Source: an uncultured Collinsella sp.
GTDB lineage: Bacteria > Actinomycetota > Coriobacteriia > Coriobacteriales > Coriobacteriaceae
DNA: 18,220 nt
Direction: 5' to 3'
NCBI GenBank assembly: GCA_902493615.1
Contig: CABUQK010000028.1
Span: forward strand, 1 to 18,220
Positions 12,308-18,220 of the stretch are shown here, in pieces. The position numbers and the translations under genes were made by a program. How positions within the stretch are numbered: the first letter of the stretch is position 1; each line of letters opens with the position of its first letter. The notes under the pieces were generated by a model. The model saw only the letters and a program-made list of their open reading frames with translations. It was not told where the DNA came from and searched no databases.

Positions 12308-15187
12308 TTATTGAGCATCAAGTTGAGCCTGACGCTCCCGGTCACGCCTGAGCAACGGCGCCAAAAACTTGCCCGTATAACTCTGCGGACAGTCCGCAAC
12401 CTGCTCCGGTGTGCCCGAAACCACAACGGTTCCGCCGCCGTTACCGCCCTCGGGACCCATATCGATCAGACGATCGGCAACCTTGATGACATCAAGGTTG
12501 TGCTCAATCACCAGCACCGTGTTGCCCGCATCGACCAAGCGCTGCAGCACATCGAGCAGCTGGCGGACGTCCTCAAAATGAAGGCCGGTCGTCGGCTCGT
12601 CCAAAATATAGAACGTCTTGCCCGTCTGGCGTCGATGAAGCTCCTTGGCGAGCTTCACACGCTGCGCCTCGCCGCCCGAGAGCGTCGTGGCGGGCTGGCC
12701 CAGGCTCACGTAGCCCAAGCCTACATCGTACAGCGTTTGGAGCTTGCGCTTAATCTGCGGGATATTCCCAAAGAAGGCCAGCGCCTCGGTGACACTCATT
12801 TCGAGCACGTCCGAGATGGTCTTGCCACGGTAGGTGACCTCGAGTGTCTCGCGGTTGTAGCGTTTACCGCCGCAAACTTCGCAGGGAACGTAGATATCGG
12901 GAAGGAAGTGCATCTCGATCTTGATCTGCCCGTCGCCCTTGCACGCCTCACAGCGCCCGCCACTCACATTAAAGGAGAAACGACCCGGCGAGTAGCCGCG
13001 CGCCTTCGACTCCGGCGTACTCGCAAACAGCGCGCGAAGATCATCCCACAGGCCGATATAGGTAGCAGGGTTGGAACGCGGCGTGCGGCCAATCGGCGAC
13101 TGGTCGATATCGATAACCTTATCGATACACTCGATGCCCTCGATTTTCTTATATGGACCCACAGGGCGCGTCGAACGGTGAATGGCATTCGTAAGGGCAG
13201 GCGCAATGGTATCGGTAACCAGGGAGCTCTTGCCCGATCCCGACACGCCGGTAACAACCGTAAGCGTACCAAACTCGATCTTGGCAGTAACGTTTTTGAG
13301 GTTGTTGGCTCGAGCGCCCGTAATTTTAAGGCAGCCGCGACCGGGCTTGCGCCGTTCATCAGGCACCCGGATCATTCGTTTGCCGGTCAGATAAGCGCCC
13401 GTCATCGACTCAGGACACGCCATGATATCGGCAGGCGTTCCCGCCGCGACTACGTGTCCGCCGTTGACGCCGGCGCCGGGCCCCATGTCGATCACGTAAT
13501 CGGCGGCACGGATTGTATCCTCGTCGTGTTCGACGACGATAACGGTATTGCCGATATCGCGCAGGCGCTCGAGCGTCTTGATCAAGCGCTCGTTGTCACG
13601 CTGATGAAGACCGATCGAGGGCTCGTCCAGAATATAGAGCACGCCCATGAGACCCGCGCCGATCTGCGTTGCCAGACGAATACGCTGCGCCTCGCCACCG
13701 GAAAGCGTCGCCGAGGCACGATCGAGCGTCAGATAGTCGAGTCCAACATCGACCAGAAAACGCAAGCGCTCCAGGATTTCCTTGACGATACGGCCGCCGA
13801 TAAACTGTTGGCGCTCGGTGAGCTCCAGGCCCTCAAAAAACTCGAGCGATTCACGGCACGACAGGCAACAAACCTCGTAAATGGACTTGCCGCCCACGGT
13901 GACGGCGAGCATCTCGGAGCGCAAACGAGCGCCGTGGCAGCTCGAGCACGGCTCCTCGCGAATGTACTTCTCCAGGCGCGCCTTGGTGTTCTCGTTCGTC
14001 GTCTCGGTATAGCGTTCGTACAGGATGTTGCGAACGCCCGAAAACTTGGTATCCCACTGGCTGCGACGTCCGTCGAGCTTTTGGTAGTCGACCGAGATCT
14101 TCGTATCGCCCAGGCCATCCAAAAATGCACGACGCACGCGAGGGGGCAAGTCCTCCCACGGCGTATCGGCGCTCACCTTAAAGTGTTTGCAGACCGCAGC
14201 AAAAATCTGCGGATAGTAGTTCGAATTGCCAAACAGGCTACCAAAGACTCCATCGGCAATGGACTTCGAGGGATCCTCAATCAGCGCCTCGGCATCAACA
14301 GTTTTCTTAAAGCCCAGGCCGTCGCACTCAGGACATGCGCCATAGGGAGCGTTGAACGAAAAATCACGCGGCTGAAGATCGTCAATGGAGTGACCATGCT
14401 CCGGGCACGCCAAGGCCAACGAATACTCCAGCAGCTCGCCCTCGGTCCCCTCGGGAGCATCACGATCGGGCAGCATGTACACGTTTACATTGCCGTGAGC
14501 CAGCGCGGTCGCTTGCTCAACAGACTCGGCGATACGGCCCAGAGAGTTCTCACGGATCACGATGCGATCGACTACGACCTCGATATCGTGCTTGAACTTC
14601 TTGTCCAGATCGATCGGATCGTCGAGCGAGCGCACTTCACCGTCGACACGCACGCGGCTAAAGCCCTCGGCGCGAAGGTCCTCAAACAGTTTGGTGTACT
14701 CGCCTTTTCGCCCGCGCACCACCGGTGCCAGCACAAACGCGCGGCGGCCCTCCCCCGCCGCCAAGACCTTGTCGGCAACCTGGTCGGTCGTCTGGCGCTC
14801 AATGACGCGGCCGCATTCGGGACAGTGCGGGGTGCCCACACGGGCGAACAGCAGGCGCAGATAGTCATAAATCTCGGTTACGGTGCCAACCGTCGAGCGA
14901 GGGTTTTTAGACGTCGTCTTTTGGTCGATCGACACCGCCGGCGAAAGGCCGTCGATTGAATCCAAGTCGGGTTTGTCCATCTGGCCCAAGAACTGGCGCG
15001 CATAGCTCGAAAGGCTCTCGACGTATCGACGCTGGCCCTCGGCATAGATAGTGTCAAATGCCAGCGAGCTCTTGCCCGAGCCAGAAAGACCGGTAATGAC
15101 CACGAGTTGGTCACGCGGAATGGAAACATCGATATCGCGGAGGTTGTGCTCACGAGCGCCGCGAATAACGATAGAAGAATCAGACAT
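12308..15187 (-). CDS. uvrA: UvrA, excinuclease ABC subunit A
   Basis: A 959-residue DNA-damage sensor ATPase of nucleotide excision repair. It carries two ABC ATPase modules: Walker A GLSGSGKS (33-40) and GVSGSGKS (647-654), signatures LSGGEAQR (495-502 and 836-843), and Walker B ILDEP (519-523 and 861-865). Zinc modules: residues 261-288, where the first pair reads CPEH (Cys261, His264) and the second CPEC (Cys285, Cys288), and the damage-binding one with Cys746, Cys749, Cys769 and Cys772. A further CPEC sits at 122-125 and CSSC at 414-417. The ATG at 15187 is chosen because AAGGAG (15193-15198) lies 5 bases upstream and the family opens with IVIRGAREHNL; an in-frame start at 15253 would cross the regulatory region. 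Length is normal (about 940-960). It is transcribed divergently from the LtaS-family gene and precedes the ybaK-murJ-uvrC group. Confidence 0.98.
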   Translation of the reverse strand: MSDSSIVIRGAREHNLRDIDVSIPRDQLVVITGLSGSGKSSLAFDTIYAEGQRRYVESLSSYARQFLGQMDKPDLDSIDGLSPAVSIDQKTTSKNPRSTVGTVTEIYDYLRLLFARVGTPHCPECGRVIERQTTDQVADKVLAAGEGRRAFVLAPVVRGRKGEYTKLFEDLRAEGFSRVRVDGEVRSLDDPIDLDKKFKHDIEVVVDRIVIRENSLGRIAESVEQATALAHGNVNVYMLPDRDAPEGTEGELLEYSLALACPEHGHSIDDLQPRDFSFNAPYGACPECDGLGFKKTVDAEALIEDPSKSIADGVFGSLFGNSNYYPQIFAAVCKHFKVSADTPWEDLPPRVRRAFLDGLGDTKISVDYQKLDGRRSQWDTKFSGVRNILYERYTETTNENTKARLEKYIREEPCSSCHGARLRSEMLAVTVGGKSIYEVCCLSCRESLEFFEGLELTERQQFIGGRIVKEILERLRFLVDVGLDYLTLDRASATLSGGEAQRIRLATQIGAGLMGVLYILDEPSIGLHQRDNERLIKTLERLRDIGNTVIVVEHDEDTIRAADYVIDMGPGAGVNGGHVVAAGTPADIMACPESMTGAYLTGKRMIRVPDERRKPGRGCLKITGARANNLKNVTAKIEFGTLTVVTGVSGSGKSSLVTDTIAPALTNAIHRSTRPVGPYKKIEGIECIDKVIDIDQSPIGRTPRSNPATYIGLWDDLRALFASTPESKARGYSPGRFSFNVSGGRCEACKGDGQIKIEMHFLPDIYVPCEVCGGKRYNRETLEVTYRGKTISDVLEMSVTEALAFFGNIPQIKRKLQTLYDVGLGYVSLGQPATTLSGGEAQRVKLAKELHRRQTGKTFYILDEPTTGLHFEDVRQLLDVLQRLVDAGNTVLVIEHNLDVIKVADRLIDMGPEGGNGGGTVVVSGTPEQVADCPQSYTGKFLAPLLRRDRERQAQLDAQ

Positions 15188-15230
15188 GGAAGCTCCTTGC
15201 CTCCTATTGCATCGAATCATACTGCCGATG

Positions 15231-15236
15231 AGTTTA
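15231..15236 (-). promoter_or_regulatory. Candidate -10 element of the uvrA promoter
   Basis: TAAACT on the minus strand (4 of 6), about 44 bases before the uvrA ATG. The region 17 bases upstream (ACATCT, 15254-15259) would be the -35 element and lies within the SOS-box-like palindrome, the usual layout for LexA repression. The -35 match is poor, so this is tentative. Confidence 0.35.
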
Positions 15237-15248
15237 GCGCACTCGACG

Positions 15249-15262
15249 CGCACAGATGTTCG
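15249..15262. promoter_or_regulatory. SOS-box-like palindrome (LexA site) upstream of uvrA
   Basis: On the minus strand CGAAC-ATCT-GTGCG, against the Gram-positive/actinobacterial LexA pattern CGAAC-N4-GTTCG: 9 of 10 core positions match. uvrA is a classic SOS gene. It lies 62-75 bases upstream of the ATG and over the -35 region of the candidate promoter. Its position also puts it about 80 bases from the start of the divergent promoter. Confidence 0.5.
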
Positions 15263-15331
15263 TAATACAAGATTCGCAGACCTTTAGCTTTGCGTATCGG
15301 GTGCTTTGTTTCTCGAAATACCGTGGAGAGG

Positions 15332-15360
15332 TTACAGTAATCTAATACTGAACTTAATTT
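15332..15360 (+). promoter_or_regulatory. Candidate promoter of the LtaS-family gene
   Basis: TTACAG (15332-15337), 17 bases, TAATTT (15355-15360). Transcription would start near 15367, leaving a leader of about 14 bases with the GAGG ribosome site, which is short. TAATCT at 15338-15343 is an alternative -10 element with a weaker -35. Confidence 0.3.
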
Positions 15361-15380
15361 GCCGTAACAGAGGAACGTCC

Positions 15381-17534
15381 ATGACCGAAGATATCCCCCT
15401 TGAAATCACTTCGAGCGACATGGCCAATCTGCCCATATTCATCGCCGTCCTTATCGTGGCCATCGTCGTGGTGCGCGTATATGTTTCAATCAAACACAAT
15501 GAAAAGCCGCCCATTGCCCGCGTCTTTTGGTGCGCGACGCTCCTCATCCCGCTCGGCGTGGTAGCTGCATGGATTACGAATCAATTGCTCGTAAATGAGG
15601 ACAGTTCCCTATGGCTCCTTTCTTATTCGGCGCTCGGTGCTGCCGCCGTCATACTTCTTGTCGAGCCCTTGGTTTCGGGACTTATCGACCAAACCGATCT
15701 TGCGACGGGAACGGTTGCCTGTATTTGCCGTGACATCCTTGTCATCGCCGCTGTTTCAGCGCTCTCGTTCGTTTCACTCGAAATTGCCTGTAACGAAACG
15801 TTCTATCGCATTCCCGCCAACTCATTCGGGTTTTCCGTCGGGCTGCTCGCGACGGTTCTGCTCTCCCTTTATTTGCTGGGACAGCGTCATGGAGGCGTCA
15901 TGGCCCTCGTGCCCGTCGCCTGTTGCATCCTTGGCATTGCCGAGCACTTCGTCATAACGTTTAAAGGCGAGGCCATCCTGCCAAGCGATATCTTGGCCCT
16001 TGGCACCGCAATGGAAGTGAGCGAGGGATACGAGTTTACCTTTACCGCCGGAATCGTAACCTCTCTCGCCCTGCTGGAGATTTCCCTGGGGCTTCTTTCT
16101 CTTATCCGACCGCGAAAGCTCCGTACGCCCACCCATGTCTTCCCCGCAATCGCCGCTAACCTCTGCGCTTTTCTGCTAGTGACCGTTGTGGGGCTCTCGG
16201 GCTTTTCCAGCATCGACTTGGAACAGGCGCTGGATTTTGGATTTGACCGTTGGCAGCCCATCACCACGTATGCGGCTCAGGGGTTTATCACTTCGTTCAC
16301 CGAAATGGTCAACGAGTTGCCCATTGAGAAGCCCGAAGACTATACGCCCGATGAGGCGCAGAGCATCGAGCAGGAGCTCGCCGCCGCCTACGACAGCACG
16401 TATGGCTCGAGCGAGCAGCGCGCGGCGGCCGTTGCCCAGTTCAATGAAATCAAGCCGACGATTGTTGCCGTCATGAACGAGAGTTTTAGCGACCTTTCGT
16501 GCTTTGAGCAGCTCCAGGCGGCCGGGTACACCGGTCCCGCATTCTACAACTCGCTTCCTGACACACTTGTTCGCGGCACCATGCTCGCTTCGGTCACCGG
16601 TGGCGGAACGGCAAACTCCGAATTCGAATTTTTGACCGGAGCGACAACGGCCTTTGTCGGATTAGGCAAAATCCCCTATCAGCTGTATCAGATGAATGGC
16701 GTCAACAGCCTGGCAAAGGACCTTAAAGAGCTTGGGTATACCGCTACCGCTATGCACCCGCAAAACCCCGTCAACTACCATCGAGATAAAATCTATCAGC
16801 AGCTGGGCTTCGGAGATTTTCTTTCAATCGGCGATTTCGAAGGTGCGCCCTGTTACCATGCCGGCGTATGCGACTACGCCACCTACGACAAGATACTCGA
16901 CCTGCTTAGAACCGACGAAGCGCCGCAGTTCATCTTTGACGTCACGATGCAAAATCACGGCGGCTACGACTATGGCACCGTTCCCGCCGAAGAGCTGACA
17001 AACTATTGGGTCGAGGGAGCCAGCGAGGGCGCCAATAGCGCGCTCAACACCTATCTCACCTGCATCAACGCATCCGACCGGGACCTCGAGTACTTTATCA
17101 ACGAGCTCCGCAATATCGGCAGACCGGTTGTCCTTGTCTTTTTTGGCGACCATCAGCCGAGCGCCGCAACGACTCTCAACGACGAGCTGTACCCCCAGGA
17201 AGATACGGCAAGCCACGCTTTCCGTATCTATCAGTCGACATATTTTGTCTGGGCTAACTATGAAATCGCCGGCAATACCGAGCTCAACGTCTACGACACC
17301 ATCGGGGCAAACGAGATTGCAGCCATTACCCTTAATAAGATCGGCGCCCCGCTCACCGACTATCAAAAGGCTCTGCTTGCAACAAGGTCAGATGTGCCCA
17401 CCATCAATGTCGCCGGCTACCTTGGTGCCGACGGGCTGCGCTACGACTTGGAATCTGAAGACAGCCCATACGCCTCGACGATCGACAAGCTGCAGCGCAT
17501 GCAATACCTCGAGTTCGCTAGCAAAGTTCAGTAA
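15381..17534 (+). CDS. LtaS-family phosphoglycerol transferase / sulfatase-fold membrane protein
   Basis: A 717-residue membrane enzyme of the lipoteichoic-acid-synthase family, which adds glycerol phosphate or related groups from lipid donors to surface polymers outside the membrane. About eight hydrophobic helices can be seen at roughly 17-35, 47-67, 82-102, 119-137, 150-167, 173-193, 222-242 and 255-275, including the segment GEAILPSDILALGTA (196-210). The alkaline-phosphatase/sulfatase-fold domain follows at about 355-650: MNESFSD with the metal ligand Glu367, GGGTANSEFEFLTG with the nucleophile Thr410, QNHGGYD with His526, and FFGDHQPS with Asp590 and His591. All catalytic residues seem present. 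The ATG at 15381 follows GAGG at 7-base spacing; an earlier ATG at 15306 would lie before the promoter-like sequence. The longer membrane part separates it from the five-helix LtaS of Staphylococcus, so the exact polymer is unknown. Confidence 0.9.
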   Translation: MTEDIPLEITSSDMANLPIFIAVLIVAIVVVRVYVSIKHNEKPPIARVFWCATLLIPLGVVAAWITNQLLVNEDSSLWLLSYSALGAAAVILLVEPLVSGLIDQTDLATGTVACICRDILVIAAVSALSFVSLEIACNETFYRIPANSFGFSVGLLATVLLSLYLLGQRHGGVMALVPVACCILGIAEHFVITFKGEAILPSDILALGTAMEVSEGYEFTFTAGIVTSLALLEISLGLLSLIRPRKLRTPTHVFPAIAANLCAFLLVTVVGLSGFSSIDLEQALDFGFDRWQPITTYAAQGFITSFTEMVNELPIEKPEDYTPDEAQSIEQELAAAYDSTYGSSEQRAAAVAQFNEIKPTIVAVMNESFSDLSCFEQLQAAGYTGPAFYNSLPDTLVRGTMLASVTGGGTANSEFEFLTGATTAFVGLGKIPYQLYQMNGVNSLAKDLKELGYTATAMHPQNPVNYHRDKIYQQLGFGDFLSIGDFEGAPCYHAGVCDYATYDKILDLLRTDEAPQFIFDVTMQNHGGYDYGTVPAEELTNYWVEGASEGANSALNTYLTCINASDRDLEYFINELRNIGRPVVLVFFGDHQPSAATTLNDELYPQEDTASHAFRIYQSTYFVWANYEIAGNTELNVYDTIGANEIAAITLNKIGAPLTDYQKALLATRSDVPTINVAGYLGADGLRYDLESEDSPYASTIDKLQRMQYLEFASKVQ

Positions 17535-17594
17535 GCCCGCCCATTCGCTTGGACCCATCGTATTGCAAGCACGCTCGGCCCAAATGCATCGCAA

Positions 17595-17624
17595 ATGACT
17601 CCCGCTCGCAAACGAGGGTACAAT
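17595..17624 (+). promoter_or_regulatory. Promoter of the Mrp-family gene
   Basis: ATGACT (17595-17600), 18 bases, TACAAT (17619-17624, 5 of 6). Transcription would start near 17631, leaving a leader of about 49 bases. It lies in the 145-base gap after the LtaS-family gene, so the Mrp gene need not depend on read-through. Confidence 0.45.
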
Positions 17625-17643
17625 GACGCTCGTGTCACATCAC

Positions 17644-17657
17644 GGGGCTCCGGCCCC
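17644..17657 (+). promoter_or_regulatory. Small GC-rich hairpin in the Mrp leader
   Basis: GGGGC-TCCG-GCCCC, a 5-base-pair stem with a 4-base loop, between the candidate start of transcription and the AAAGGAG ribosome site. The tail is AACATA, so it is not a terminator. It may stabilise the leader. Confidence 0.3.
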
Positions 17658-17679
17658 AACATATACAAAGGAGTCATAC

Positions 17680-18220
17680 ATGGGTTGCGAGCACGCACAG
17701 GCCGCCGGCGGACAAACGTCGCCGTCGCAATTTGAGGAGAACACGCTGTCCGAGGTCAAACGCGTCATCGCCGTGCTTTCCGGCAAGGGCGGTGTCGGCA
17801 AGTCGTTTGTCACCGGTGCCATCGCCACCGAGCTTGCCCGTCACGGCCACAAGGTCGGCGTCCTCGATGCCGACATCACCGGTCCCTCTATCCCCAAGAT
17901 GTTCGGCATGAGCGGACGCCACGTCCATGCCCTTGGCAACCTCATGCTGCCCGAAATCTCCGAGCACGGCGTCAAGGTCATGAGCTCCAACCAAAACGAG
18001 ACCGACCCCGTCCTTTGGCGCGGTCCGGTCATCGCAGGCGCCATTAGGCAGTTCTGGAGCGAGACCTCGTGGGGCCCCATCGACTACCTGCTGGTCGACA
18101 TGCCTCCGGGAACAGGCGACGTCGCTCTCACCGTCTTCCAGTCACTGCCCGTCGACGGCATCGTCATCGTCACGAGCCCGCAGGATCTGGTCTCGATGAT
18201 CGTCGCCAAGGCGGTCAACA
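17680..18220 (+). CDS. mrp: Mrp/NBP35 family iron-sulfur cluster carrier ATPase (N-terminal 180 residues)
   Basis: Only the first 180 codons are inside the window; the gene continues past base 18220. The protein is a MinD/Mrp-type P-loop ATPase that carries and delivers iron-sulfur clusters in the cytosol. The deviant Walker A is SGKGGVGKS (34-42) with the signature Lys36, followed by a DADITGPSIPKMFG switch region, a WRGP segment and MPPGTGD, all standard for ApbC/Mrp/NBP35. The start ATG at 17680 has AAAGGAG 7 bases upstream. The N-terminus has one cysteine (Cys3), so it lacks the four-cysteine N-terminal cluster of eukaryotic Nbp35. The CxxC near the C-terminus that binds the bridging cluster is outside the window. 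Confidence in the family is high; the symbol is a family label. Confidence 0.95.
   Translation, partial: MGCEHAQAAGGQTSPSQFEENTLSEVKRVIAVLSGKGGVGKSFVTGAIATELARHGHKVGVLDADITGPSIPKMFGMSGRHVHALGNLMLPEISEHGVKVMSSNQNETDPVLWRGPVIAGAIRQFWSETSWGPIDYLLVDMPPGTGDVALTVFQSLPVDGIVIVTSPQDLVSMIVAKAVN

Noticed and set aside
12311..14959. Very long open frame on the plus strand opposite uvrA (882 codons)
   Set aside because: It is antisense to a fully conserved UvrA, has no recognisable domain or ribosome site, and long antisense frames are expected in GC-rich coding DNA.
15188..15253. In-frame upstream start for UvrA
   Set aside because: It would add 22 residues not typical of the family and run through the promoter and SOS-like site; the ATG at 15187 has an ideal ribosome site.
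15306..15380. In-frame upstream start for the LtaS-family protein
   Set aside because: It would place the start before the candidate promoter and lacks a good ribosome site; the ATG at 15381 has GAGG at 7 bases.
17605..17616. CTCG-CAAA-CGAG hairpin after the LtaS-family gene as a terminator
   Set aside because: Only 4 base pairs are continuous and it lies inside the spacer of the candidate Mrp promoter, with no T tract.
1..18220. Mobile elements, CRISPR arrays, tRNA or rRNA genes
   Set aside because: I found no transposase or integrase motif, no regularly spaced repeats, and no tRNA-like cloverleaf or rRNA sequence on either strand.

Overview
The window looks like chromosomal DNA of a moderately GC-rich Gram-positive bacterium. 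Clear Shine-Dalgarno sites, a lipoprotein-type peptide-binding protein, a fused peptide permease-ATPase and an LTA-synthase-type enzyme fit an actinobacterium of the Coriobacteriia, most like Collinsella. That assignment is my inference from gene style, not a database result. I see no mobile elements, CRISPR array, tRNA or rRNA. Most genes read on the minus strand; only the last two read on the plus strand.

Region 1 (about 1-7880, minus strand) is a probable peptide-uptake and esterase operon. In transcription order it holds a substrate-binding lipoprotein (6064-7677), a DppB/OppB permease (4950-5906), a DppC-DppD permease-ATPase fusion (2931-4946), an OppF/DppF ATPase (2112-2930), an acetyl-xylan-esterase-type hydrolase (1074-2051), a degenerate paralogue of it that has lost the catalytic serine (230-1081), and the start of a dihydrodipicolinate synthase/N-acetylneuraminate lyase family gene (1-161, cut by the window edge). 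Genes are adjacent or overlapping except for a hairpin-bearing gap after the binding protein and short gaps of about 60-70 bases at 2052-2111 and 162-229. The 364-base region upstream of the binding protein holds several inverted repeats and a strong leader hairpin, so expression is probably controlled.

Region 2 (8042-15187, minus strand) is housekeeping. It holds uvrA (excision repair, with a near-consensus SOS-type palindrome upstream), a probable terminator, and then a tightly coupled trio: ybaK (aminoacyl-tRNA editing), murJ (lipid II flippase) and uvrC (excision nuclease). UvrC is unusual around its iron-sulfur cysteines.

Region 3 (15381-18220, plus strand) diverges from uvrA. It holds a multi-pass LtaS-family phosphoglycerol transferase and then, behind its own promoter, the start of an Mrp/NBP35 iron-sulfur carrier ATPase that runs off the window.

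I did not find a clearly new multi-gene system. The points most worth following are the inactive-looking esterase paralogue beside its active twin, the UvrC cysteine changes, the cysteine-free C-terminus of the fused transporter ATPase, and the layered palindromes upstream of the binding-protein gene.
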